From Rhizophagus irregularis (Eukaryota > Glomeromycota > Glomeromycetes > Glomerales > Glomeraceae), in contig NC_089460.1 in NCBI RefSeq assembly GCF_026210795.1, positions 868,001 through 932,000 on the forward strand: a DNA stretch of 64,000 nucleotides, written 5' to 3'. The number at the start of each line of letters is the position of its first letter. The stretch's first letter is position 1. Below the pieces are notes generated by a model, which worked only from the letters and a program-made list of their open reading frames with translations, was not told the origin of the DNA and made no database searches. This document shows positions 11,947 through 23,189 of this stretch, piece by piece. The translations under genes were made by a program, and so were the position numbers.

Positions 11947-13087
11947 GTTCAACTTATTTAAACATATAGTAGTTTTTTTTAAAAAATATTGTTTCAGAAA
12001 TACTTAAGTTATTGAGCTTGTTTTGATAAACAAGAAACTTTACTCAATAATGCGCTGATAGATTAAACTGTAATATATTTTCTTTTATTCTTCCCTTTAT
12101 CCTTTCATTTAAGGAATTTGAAAAATCTGAAAAGATGGTATCAAATGATTGCCATTAAAAAAGAAGATTAGCATTAAGTAAATAAAGTAAGGCATGTGAA
12201 GAAAAAGTATCCTGGTTATAAGAAGACGAATCTTAAAGGAAACAGACTAACTAGTCCAGAGTAGTAATTATCAGCTTAGAGGGTTTTCTTGCTATATATT
12301 CTATATGACAAAAAATGTAGATTATGATAGCAGAATTAACTTATTCTAGACATGTGCACTGACTGATGCTAGCTGGATTTTTGATAAACACTTCATGTAA
12401 TTATCAAAAAGAGACCTTTGGAAATAATAAAAGCCTCTCTTTAGTAAAATAACCCATTTTTACTCCCTTATTGATGAATTTTTGTATTAATACACTTGGA
12501 ACATTTTCTAAAGAATCATGAAATTTCTCAAATTTTTGGAAATATACTCTTGTATTTTATTGGCTTCTTCTGCCATTTTCTGATTAATACAACCAATAAT
12601 ACCAAAAATTTTTTTGAATTGTTATTATCTTTTCTTTTAAATATAAAAGCAAATTATATATTTCTCCAAATGATGTATCTATAGAGGTTTTTTTATTTTC
12701 AGTTAATAAGTTATTGCTAGAGTGTAATTGCTATTGATCTTGAATTTCTTTTATATTAGTATTATTTTTTCTATCAAATTTAACAACTTATATGAATTAG
12801 CAAGTATTTTTACTATCTTGTTTTGATACATTATTGCTTGATTTATATTATTATTAATACCAAATTTTCCTGAATTGCTATTGTATTCTTCTTCTTATAT
12901 AGAAGCATTCCATATAATTAATCAAATATTTTATTTTAATTAAATTTATTATTAGTATTACTTATCATAATTGCTATAATAAAGTAATATATTTAATATA
13001 AAAAAATTTGAACTTTAATCACTGATCGTATGAACCATTTTTTTTACGAAGAAAAATAATTTTTATTCTTATAAATAACAGCTAATA
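11947..13087. other. AT-rich intergenic DNA, no gene recognised
   Basis: Only short, low-complexity open frames occur. Some sequence may belong to the 5' part of the decayed retroelement-like unit that follows, but no conserved motif proves it. Confidence 0.4.
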
Positions 13088-13888
13088 ATGATACCAATAA
13101 CACTCAAATATGCTTGGAAAAAAGTACAAAAAGCACTTTGCAATATTATGGAAAAAGAGTTCGTCTCTCTTTTTGAAGTAGTTTTTGAACGTCTTGCTGA
13201 GATCAGCATTACAGATGTGAGCCAAACCTTACAAGACCATTTCAAACTTAAGATGATAAACTACTTGTCTAAAGACCTCTATAAAGTTTTAGTTGAAGGA
13301 TATATAAAAATTAAAGCTACTAATGTGAATAGTTTTTTGAACCTTATATTCATTTTCTTGAAGTTTTAAAATATACTTGGACTTTCTTTGAGTAAAAAAT
13401 TCAGAACTTTAGAAAAAAAGTCATCTGACTCCTATATGTCAACAAAATCCACCAATCAAAAGGTAATACCTCCATATTTATCATCTTTAGATATGAAAAT
13501 TTTTGAAAATATTATGTACTAATTACAGAATGTTATTGTTGAAATACAAATAAAATCTTTTGATGCTAAATCATACTATTTATTTTAAAAGAAAAGAATT
13601 GCATGATAATATTTGGCAATATTATGAAATGAAAGCCTGATAATGATAGTAAGTCTAATTTATCAACTTCTATTGAACATAAACAATCAAATAAATCCAT
13701 TATTTTAAAGAATCCTAATAATAGTGAAAGCAAATTAAAAAAGTCTGATAAAAAACAAAAATTTCAACAACATATATCTGAAAAGATAATTTTAATTATA
13801 ATAACCAAATATGAATCTGTATTTAAGAATAATATTTGTAAAATAATTGTTTATAATATCTATTAAACTAAATAATGTAGCTTTGAGT

Positions 13889-14887
13889 AGTGCTTCTAAC
13901 AGATCAGTTCAGACTAGATTCAGCTTAATTCTGAACCAATTTAATTTTTATTTTAATAGATCTGATTTGATCTGAATCTAATCAGATTTGGTTTAATTTA
14001 ATTCAAATCTGATTTAGATCTATTTGAATCTGATTTGAATCTAATCTGAATCTGGTTCAGATCTAATTCTTGTTCTAGAAAAAGAAAGGAAATGTTAATT
14101 ATATTTCTTAAGTAAAAAGAAAAAAATAAAAATAAAAGAAACGAACTTACTATAGTTCATTCTTTTAAATTCTGGTCATTTTACGTTCAGGTTTCCTAAA
14201 AAAAAAAAGGAAATGTTAATTATATTTTCTTAAGTAAAAATAAAAAAAACTTTAAAAAAAAGGAACGAACTTACCAATTACCATAGTTTTTTTTTAAATC
14301 CTAATTATTAACAACTTTATTCATTCAGATTCTTAAAAAAAAAAGAAAGGGAATGTTGATTATGTTTCTTTAAGTAAAAAGAAAAAAATAAAAATAAAAG
14401 AAATGAACTTACCATAGTTTATTTTTTAAATTCTAATCGTTTAACTTTGTCTATGTTCAAGTTTTTTTTAAAAAAAAGAAAGAAAACGTTAATTACATTT
14501 CCTTAAGTAAAAATAAAAAAAATTTAAAAAAAAAACGAATTTACCATAGTTTGTTTATTTTTTTTAAATCCTGGTCGTTAGGCTTCATTCATCTAGACTT
14601 TCTAATAAAAAAAAGGAAACTATTAATTACGTTTTCTCAAGTAAAAATAACAAAAAAAAGAAATGAATTTATTTAGTTCGTTCTTTTAAATCTTGGTCGT
14701 TTAGCTTTATTTGTTTATTCAAAAAAAAGGTTTTTTAAAAAATAAAAATAAATTTGATTTGAATCTGTTCAGATCGGATTTTCTTGTGTTATAATCTGAT
14801 CTACAGATCAAAATTTTGAAAACTAAATCAGATATAACTCAGATCAAATCTGCAGATCCAGATCAGATCAGATTTTTTTTGAAACAC
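13889..14887. mobile_element. MITE with 11-bp target duplication (CAGATC-word type)
   Basis: Flanks TAGCTTTGAGT (13878-13888) and TAGTTTTAAGT (14888-14898) agree at 9 of 11 positions. Ends read AGTGCTTCTAACAG and, reverse complemented, GTGTTTCAAAAAAAATC. Both subterminal zones (13905-14075 and 14750-14875) consist of CAGATC, GAATCTGATT and AGATCTGA words in inverted arrangement. The centre is occupied by a separate 5-copy tandem repeat. No coding capacity. The ends and the 11-bp duplication match 3959-4401 and 30333-30723. Confidence 0.7.
14086..14740. repeat. Five-copy tandem repeat, unit about 120-140 bp
   Basis: Each unit has GGAAATGTTAATTATATTTC, then AAGTAAAAA with an A-rich run, then GAACTTACCATAGTT and TTAAATYCTGGTCGTTTA. 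Copies start near 14088, 14208, 14349, 14484 and 14617, drifting in length mostly through the A tracts. It fills the loop region of the surrounding MITE, so it probably expanded after that element formed. Confidence 0.8.
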
Positions 14888-17204
14888 TAGTTTTAAGTTA
14901 ATGAAATGAAGGAGTATAAACTGCTCCTTTAGAGGATTTTACCAGTATAATAGTTTTTAGCAACTTAGAATCTAAAGCAACACAAAAAATGTAAGAAATT
15001 CCAAGTGGTTCTTGTTAATATTCCTAAATCAATGACTACTAGTATTGTATATTTTACTGATAACTTTGCTCAATCATTACTTTCTTTTACAGATTGTAAA
15101 GCTTTTAAGATTATTCAAAATAAAAGACAATTAAAATTAATCATGTATTACCAATTATGGGTAGATTTGGATAAAGTCACCAATATAAAGTTCAATTTTC
15201 AAGAATATAAAGATATATGGATAAGATACTTTACACTCTTCTTAAATCAACTGTGTAATAGGTTACTAAAAAAAAAATGGACTGCATCACAAGTAAAACT
15301 AAAATATAGAACCATCAATAACATCAAAAGATTTGGGTAAATGGAATCAGAAGAGAGAATCCTTTGGAAAAAGACAAACTAAATGACTTTCTAAAGTGTT
15401 GAAAAAGAATCTAAACAGTACTTTCAAGTTAACAGTATTAGCAAAAATTAGGAATCTATTAAATAAAATTGTTAACTGATAGGATGACTGAGCAATTTAG
15501 TAAATTATAAGTAGGATAAATAGAATACTATAGTAGCTTTTCAGGACCCCGGAAAATACATATACAGGTCACATTTAAGTTTTGGCGAATTAACTCAAAT
15601 TTAACTTAATGTCCAAATTTAAGTTTTGGCGAATTCATGAAAATTTAAGGGGTAGTCATAATTTTTAGTTTTAGCGAATTGTATGAATTTTCTCATAGTC
15701 ATATTATACGTTTTAGCGAATTGAATGGATTTTCTCATAGTCATATTATTCGTTCTAGCAAATTTATCCTGTTTTGGTATTTTTTTTTTCACCCTTTCTC
15801 ACGATCAGAAGTATATATTTTGAAACTAACTACGCGTTTTTTTTACAAAAACTAAAACTTTACTTTTATAATGTTGAAGTGGAAGCATACTCGAACTCAC
15901 TTAAGTGATAATAAATTTTGTGCAGCTATTATTAATAAACGTGAAGTATTTTGCAAATGTGGACAAAAGGTTATTCTTGATAACGACTATGATGAGAAAA
16001 GGCTTAACGAACATTCTAGAAACTCTAGATGTAAAATAAATAACCAAAAACAACAACTTGGTTTACCTGGTTTGTTTCCTGTCTTACCTAATTCTAAAAA
16101 AGTAAGAGAAGACTTAGAAGACTCATCACCGCCACCACCGCCACCATCACCGCCATCATTTCCAAATAAACCATGTCCTGGACTCCATTCTGAACAAATT
16201 GTTACTTATATTAATCAAACACCAGCTACATATGGAGGTGCGACGACGACGAAGTAATTGGAAAAGAAATGTTTCCAAATAAGTTTCCAAATAAACTACC
16301 ATTTAATTCTAAAAAGCTCAATAAGGAGGAAATAACCGATTTTAATCAGCAAATGATTGTTGAATCAGAATGGTTTATTGATCGTCTTGGTAAGAAAAAT
16401 TAGTTAACCGTATGACGATCATTTATCAATTTATTAATACTGACGTTTAATTTAGGAATGTGCGTTCGATCAGTCAACTGTGAGAAAAAAACTTATGGGC
16501 AACCCTGTTCACCATGTTCCCATATTCATTTTAATTCAACTTTTTTGAATTGTTTGCATTGTGTAGTTCCCGATCCAAAAAATACTAAATTTACACCGAA
16601 ATTTTATTATGAAAATAATCCGTTATTAATATATCTAAAAAATGGTCATATTAAACAATTAAATGAATTCCTTAATACCGAGGATTCATCTGTAGGATTT
16701 TGGATGGAACTTGCTAATAAAGCTGTTCAAGGTGCATTTGACCAAAAACCAGTATTTAAAGGACTTTGCTATATTATGTTACAAGCTGCAGAACGTAAAG
16801 AACAAGAAAAAGGCTTACGAAATCTCAAATATCCAACTGAATTTTTAAATTTTCTTATAGTGTTGGGAAGTATTAGTTTAAAAGCATTGGATTTGTTCTG
16901 TCAGAATTTAGCTGGTATGACAATTCGTACAATAAGGTAATGATAGTACAATTAAAATTATCTAATTAGCATGATTATATCTATAATTAAGCATAATTTT
17001 TTATCACTGGTCGAAATAGTCCAAATCGGCTAGAAATCGGATGTCCGATTTTAGGCCGAATTTGGTGATAAAGATGGCCGATTTATTAATTTAGGCAAAG
17101 TTCCGATTGGCAGGCCGATCGACGCCGATCAGAATATCCAAATTGTATCTGAATTGCTTAGTATTTTTGATCCGAATTGTTTAAAAAAATATATTCATAA
17201 ATTT

Positions 17205-17690
17205 ACCGAATTGCAGTGAATTTATTCTGAATTATGATAAATTTTGATAAATTGCGATAAATTTTAATCTGAATTGCAGTAAATTTTAATCTGAATTGCA
17301 GTAAATTTTAATCTGAATTGCAGTAAATTTTATTCTGAATTGCGGTAAATTTTATTCTGAATTGCGGTAAATTTTATTCTGAATTGCGGTAAATTTTCTA
17401 TTCTGAATTGCGGTAAATTTATTCTGAATTGCGGTAAATTTATTCTGAATTGCGGTAAATTTATTCTGAATTGCGGTAAAAATTTAATGAATTGCGGTTA
17501 ATTTATTCTGAATTGCGGTAAAAATTTAATGAATTGCGGTTAATTTTATTCTGAATTGCGTCTGAATTGCAGTAAATTTTATTCTGAATTATGGTATATT
17601 GGCAGTAAATTTTATTCTGAATTGCGGTAAATTTGCAGTAAATTTATTTCGAATTGTAATTAATTTTTTTCTGAATTAAGACAAATTTAT
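17205..17690. repeat. Minisatellite of about 22-bp units near the CACTA left end
   Basis: About twenty copies of TCTGAATTGCGGTAAATTTT and variants (GCAG for GCGG, unit lengths of about 20-30) run in direct orientation between the left terminal repeat and the accessory gene. The 3' part is degenerate. Confidence 0.85.
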
Positions 17691-17809
17691 TTTGAATTAT
17701 GGAAAATTCTAATACTAATAATTTGGAATATTAATTACATATATATATAGATTTTTGACGAAAAAAAGAAAGTTTTCTACCAAATTAATTCAGATTCGTT
17801 CATTGCGCG

Positions 17810-20050
17810 TCGTCCATATGTAAATCAGAATCTGAATTATTATGATTGTCGCCGACCGTTGATTTTGATGGTTTTTCTTCTCCTTCCTTGTTATGGTCTT
17901 CATCATTTTCAGTGGTGTTGCCAGTTGCTGGTGTTGTCCCTCTACTAACTTCTTCTTCTTCTTCATCATATTCAGTGATTAAACCCCTGATCGATATCAG
18001 TATCGAATATTAAATCTTGTTGTTGTACGATATAAGACCATTCGGGAGCATTCGACGGATGTGGTCGGTCGTATTTTTGTACCTCGTCGTCGTATCTACG
18101 TTCGCGTATTAATTTCGACTTATTTGATGAGTGTACATCGAGTACATTTCGTAGCAAATTTTTAAGCTGAAGAAACAATAAAATATAAAAATTAAATCCA
18201 GCGATTCGTCTGAAAAATCAAGATTCAGAAGTTCTAACCTCATCAGATCTCCACGAATAGTCGTAAATAGCGATTATGGACTTTGTTGGGTCTTCTTCGT
18301 CTGTCTCGCTTATTTCTGGAGAATGAAATAAGCGATTGGATAACATCTTTAGTAATCTACACTTATCATATTTTGTTATCTGTTCATCGTCAAAACTATA
18401 TAATCTCTTTGCCGCCTTAATTCGGCGGATTTTCTTCTAAAATACGTTATAATTTGAATAAAATTCAATACATAATCGGAATAAAATTCAGCATAATAAT
18501 TATAAATCATTACTAACGTCGTGTACTCGATTGTTTGAGTGCACCCGGTGTTTATTTTCATCGGCTTTTCCCCTATCCATTAATCTTTGATGAGAACGAC
18601 GAGACTTGTGGAGACAACCCAACCATTTTGTAAGTTGCTTATTCGAAGCGGGAAAACACGGAGCAAGGGCTGAACGCAATTCAGGGACTAGCTTACGACG
18701 AATCTTGAGATTTTTCGCGCTATTGAACGTTTCATTGTAATCTAGTCCTCGAGTTTCATCGATGGTTTTCAAAATAGACTTCATTTCAGCCTAAATATAA
18801 CAATCAAATAATGATAACCGGTACTTAATTACTCAATACTGCAATTTTAAATAACTGAATCAGACAAATAAAATTAATATACCCTAGCTTCTTTTTTCGT
18901 CGTACTCATCATTATTGTTAGAACCAGACCGTTCTTCCTCCGATTCTTCTTCGTATCGCTCGGACTTTTTGTCTTAATTCTTTTTGACGTTTTGCCGGCT
19001 GTTCGAGATCCGTCTGCCTATGAATGGCTTTAGGCAGACGGATTCTCGAATACCTGTTTAAGCTTTCGCGTAGATCGTCATTCTCGTCTGCAAAGGCCTC
19101 GTTTATTCGAGTCAAAAAACGATTTTCGTCGAATAATCAGTTATTTTCGCGTTGAAGCTTTGCATTCTCTACTTGTACTTCTTCAATTTGTTTCTTTAAT
19201 TTTAGATTTTCTAAATAAAGAATTTTATTAATAGTAATATTTTTTTACGAATAATTCTGAATTTATACGAATGAAGTCAAAATCGTACCTGCTTCTAAAT
19301 CAGTATCGTCGTCATCGATCATCCTTTCATTACCTTGATCGTCTTTAACCACTAATACGAATTTTTGTGGAATTCGAATATTCCCATATCGTTTTTTCAT
19401 TTTCGATAACATCTCTTGTTGATCTATAAAAATTATTAATTATCGTACATGTCAATCAGCAATTTTCCAAAATTCAATTACCTTTAGGAATATTTGGCGG
19501 TTCAATTTCTATAACCTCATCGTCAGACTCTTCTTGAGTCGGCTTAGTCGACTTTGCAGATTTGAGGATCGACTTGATGGGTGACGATTTGCTAGTCGAC
19601 TTATTGGTTTTGTCAATCGTCTCATTCGGATTACTTTCTTCTTCTGTTCTTCCCCGTTGACGATTAGATCCTTCGTCAGGTGTTTCTTCTTGAAACCTTT
19701 GCTGCTTTTGTTTGTTTGACTTGGTGAGTGACGATTTGCTAGTCGACTTATTGGTTTTGTCACTCGTCTCATTCGGATCACTTTCTTCTTCCGCTCTTTC
19801 CCGTTGACGATTAGATCCTTCGCTCGGTGTTTCTTCTTGAAACCTTTGCTGCTTTTGTTTGTTTGACTTGGTGGGTGACGATTTGCTAGTAGACTTATTG
19901 GTTTTGTCACTCGTGCGTTCGGATTACTTTCTTCTTCCGTTCTTCCCGTTGACGATTAGATCCTTCGTCAGGTGTTTCTTCTTGAAACCTCTGTTGCTTT
20001 TGTTTGTTATTTTTTTTATTGTTTTTTTTATTATTGCTATTATTTGACAT
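17810..20050 (-). pseudogene. CACTA accessory-protein gene relic, Lys/Glu/Ser-rich with internal repeats
   Basis: Six exon pieces read on the minus strand: 20050-19482, 19423-19289, 19210-18893, 18790-18518, 18436-18239 and 18166-17810, separated by 57-81-nt (one 102-nt) GT-AG introns. The first exon carries about three copies of a 150-bp unit encoding NKQKQQRFQEETPDEGSNRQ followed by a NKSTSKSS block. Next come KFVLVVKDDQGNERMIDDD, a heptad-like Lys/Glu segment (ENLKLKKQIEEVQVENAKLQ), a basic segment with LHKSRRSHQRLM, and an acidic C-terminus (ITEYDEEEEE). The gene is divergent from the transposase, as expected for a TnpA-like DNA-binding helper; that role is inferred from position and composition only. 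Frame changes near 19930 and 17982 and a TGA near 19140 break it. MSNN at 20050 is the chosen start; an upstream ATG at 20104 is possible. Confidence 0.6.
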
Positions 20051-20104
20051 TTTATATTCACTCAATATTCGTTTAAAAAATCGAAGCGGGTTCAATATCG
20101 TCAT

Positions 20105-22575
20105 ATCGTCCTATTTATAAATTTAAAAATCATCAATTAATTAATAAGAAAATCGTTAGCGTTCTACTGCGTTGATTTCTCGATTGAAAAATCAACTATA
20201 AATCATAATTAAAAAAGACAAATCAATTAATTAATAAGAAAATTGTTAGCGTCCTGCGTTGATTTCTCGATTGAAAAATCAATTATAAATCATAATTAAA
20301 AAAGACAAATAAATTAATTAAAATTAAGAAAATCGTTAGCGTCCTACTGCGTTGAATTCTTGATTGGAAAATCAACTATAAATCATAATTAAAAAAAACA
20401 AATCAATTAATTAAAATTAAGAAAATCGTTAGCGTCCTACTGCGTTGATTTCTTAATTGACAAATCAACTATAAATCATAATTAAAAAAGACAAATAAAT
20501 TAAAATTACGAAAATCGTTAGCGTTCTACTGCGTTGATTTCTCGATTGAAAAATCAACTATAAATCATAATTAAAAAAGACAAATAAATTAATTAATAAG
20601 AAAATCGTTAGCGTTCTACTGCGTTGATTTCTCGAGGAAAATCAACTATAAATCATAATTAAAAAAGACAAATAAATTAATTAATAAGAAAATCGTTAGC
20701 ATTCTACTGCGTTGATTTCTCGAGGAAAATCAACTATAAATCATAATTAAAAAAGACAAATCAATTAAAATTACGAAAATCGTTAGCGTTCTACTGCGTT
20801 GATTTCTCGATTGAAAAATCAACTATAAATCATAATTAAAAAAGACAAATCAATTAATTAATAAGAAAATCGTTAGCGTTCTACTGCGTTGATTTCTCGA
20901 TTGAAAAATCAACTATAAATCATAATTAAAAAATCAAATAAATTAATTAATAAGAAAATCGTTAGCGTCCTACTGCGTTGAATTCTCAATTGGAAAATCA
21001 ACTATAAATCATAATTAAAAAATCAAATCAATTAATTAAAATTAAGAAAATCGTTAGCATTCTACTGCGTTGATTTCTCGAGGAAAATCAACTATAAATC
21101 ATAATTAAAAAATCAAATAAATTAATTAATAAGAAAATCGTTAGCGTCCTATTGCGTTGATTTCTCGATTGAAAAATCAACTATAAATCATAATTAAAAA
21201 ATCAAATAAATTAATTAATAAGAAAATCGTTAGCGTCCTGCGTTGATTTCTCGATTGAAAAATCAATTATAAATCATAATTAAAAAAGACAAATCAATTA
21301 AAATTACGAAAATCGTTAGCGTTCTACTGCGTTGATTTCTCGATTGAAAAATCAACTATAAATCATAATTAAAAAAAACAAATCAATTAATTAAAATTAA
21401 GAAAATCGTTAGCGTCCTACTGCGTTGATTTCTCAATTGACAAATCAACTATAAATCATAATTAAAAAAGACAAATAAATTAAAATTACGAAAATCGTTA
21501 GCGTTCTACTGCGTTGATTTCTCGATTGAAAAATCAACTATAAATCATAATTAAAAAAGACAAATAAATTAATTAATAAGAAAATCGTTAGCGTTCTACT
21601 GCGTTGATTTCTCGAGGAAAATCAACTATAAATCATAATTAAAAAAGACAAATAAATTAATTAATAAGAAAATCGTTAGCATTATACTGCGTTGATTTCT
21701 CGATTGAAAAATCAACTATAAATCATAATTAAAAAAGACAAATCAATTAAAATTACGAAAATCGTTAGCGTTCTACTGCGTTGATTTCTCGATTGAAAAA
21801 TCAACTATAAATCATAATTAAAAAAGACAAATCAATTAATTAATAAGAAAATCGTTAGCGTTCTACTGCGTTGATTTCTCGATTGAAAAATCAATTATAA
21901 ATCATAATTAAAAAAGACAAATCAATTAATTAATAAGAAAATCGTTAGCGTTCTACTGCGTTGATTTCTCGAGGAAAATCAACTATAAATCATAATTAAA
22001 AAATCAAATAAATTAATTAATAAGAAAATCGTTAGCGTCCTATTGCGTTGATTTCTCGATTGAAAAATCAACTATAAATCATAATTAAAAAGACAAATCA
22101 ATTAATTAATAAGAAAATCGTTAGCGTCCTGCGTTGATTTCTCGATTGAAAAATCAATTATAAATCATAATTAAAAAAGACAAATCAATTAAAATTACGA
22201 AAATCGTTAGCGTTCTACTGCGTTGATTTCTCGATTGAAAAATCAATTATAAATCATAATTAAAAAAGACAAATAAATTAATTAATAAGAAAATCGTTAG
22301 CGTTCTACTGCGTTGATTTCTCGAGGAAAATCAACTATAAATCATAATTAAAAAATCAAATAAATTAATTAATAAGAAAATCGTTAGCGTCCTATTGCGT
22401 TGATTTCTCGATTGAAAAATCAACTATAAATCATAATTAAAAAGACAAATCAATTAATTAATAAGAAAATCGTTAGCGTCCTGCGTTGATTTCTCGATTG
22501 AAAAATCAATTATAAATCATAATTAAAAAGACAAATAAATTAAAATTACGAAAATTGTTAGCGTTCTACTGCGTT
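20105..22575. repeat. 28-copy tandem array, about 90-bp unit, with internal hairpin
   Basis: Each unit reads GAAAATCGTTAGCGTYCTAC, TGCGTTGATTTCTCGATTG, AAAAATCAACTATAAATCAT, AATTAAAAAAGACAAATMAA and TTAATTAATAA. GTTGATTT and AAAATCAAC can pair across CTCGATTGA to form a stem-loop. I count 28 GTTAGC landmarks at a mean spacing near 90 nt. Variant types (with or without CTA before TGCG, CTCGAGG forms, AAATCAAAT forms) recur in the same order in blocks, showing higher-order duplication. The array fills the gap between the two divergent genes of the CACTA element. Confidence 0.95.
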
Positions 22576-22795
22576 AAAATTTGATATACTTTAATGCGGC
22601 AAGTTATACTTTGTCGAAATTTGCAGTAAAATCGAAAATATATTGTTATTATAGCAATACCACTTCGATTAATACAAAATTGTTACTTTTCAACTTTCGC
22701 TAAAATTTACAGTTTCTTTTGATAAGGTTTGTTTGGCATCCGAAAATGATAAAGGGATGATAAAGTGACTATCTTGTAAATAAAAGTTATTTTAA

Positions 22796-22940
22796 AATAA
22801 AATAAGCTTTTTATTTTAAAAATAAGCTTTTTATTAAAAATAAGCTTTTTATTAAAAATAAGCTTTTTATTAAAAATAAGCTTTTTATTAAAAATAAGCT
22901 TTTTATTTTAAAAATAAGCTTTTTATTGTAAAATAAGCTT
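22796..22940. repeat. AATAAGCTTTTTATTAAA tandem repeat
   Basis: Eight or so copies of an 18-20-bp unit, AATAAGCTTTTTATTAAA, run head to tail. AATAAGCTTTTTATT is itself nearly palindromic. It lies about 250 bp upstream of the CACTA transposase start. Confidence 0.85.
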
Positions 22941-23189
22941 AAATCATATTGCAATTTTTAAAAGTATATTAATTAGAAAATTCGCAAATTTATTATATAA
23001 AATTGCCAAATTTGCGAAAAAAAAATATTAAATCCTAAAAAATTATTGAAATAATCATAGAAGCCAGGATTACATTAATTATACATACAAATTATACAAA
23101 TTTTGTGTTATTCCAAATTTTATAAAAATCGGCCTTTTTACAAATTTGGATTTTGCCAAACTTATTAAACTTATTCAAATACTAAACAA

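Larger units (their letters stand above)
13088..15340 (+). pseudogene. Broken retroelement ORF1-like relic split by a MITE
   Basis: Two open pieces remain. The first, 13088-13369, is 93 codons and rich in Lys, Leu and Phe. The second, 15005-15340, is 111 codons and starts near VLVNIPKSMTTSIVYF, with KAFKIIQNKRQLKLIMYYQ further on. Lys-rich coding-like sequence (about 13730-13790) lies between them, and then the 13889-14887 MITE. The second piece has the beta-alpha-beta feel of the RNA-binding ORF1 proteins of fungal LINE-like elements; this is a resemblance judged by eye, not a proven match. A poly(A) tract preceded by AATAAA at 30848-30896 may be the displaced 3' end of the same unit. Many stops and frame changes make it non-functional. 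It could instead be a relic of a multicopy host gene. Confidence 0.35.

Noticed and set aside
12496-12684. 62-codon plus-strand frame
   Set aside because: Low-complexity Phe/Leu/Asn sequence with no conserved pattern and no neighbours supporting a gene.
19509-19910. 133-codon minus-strand frame rich in TKPISRLANRH repeats
   Set aside because: The alternative frame continues with the flanking exon through a GT-AG intron and has a steadier charged composition, so I took that frame as the real one.
20105-22575. Regularly spaced repeat resembling a CRISPR array
   Set aside because: The whole unit of about 90 bp is repeated without unique spacers, in eukaryotic DNA and inside a transposon. It is a tandem satellite.
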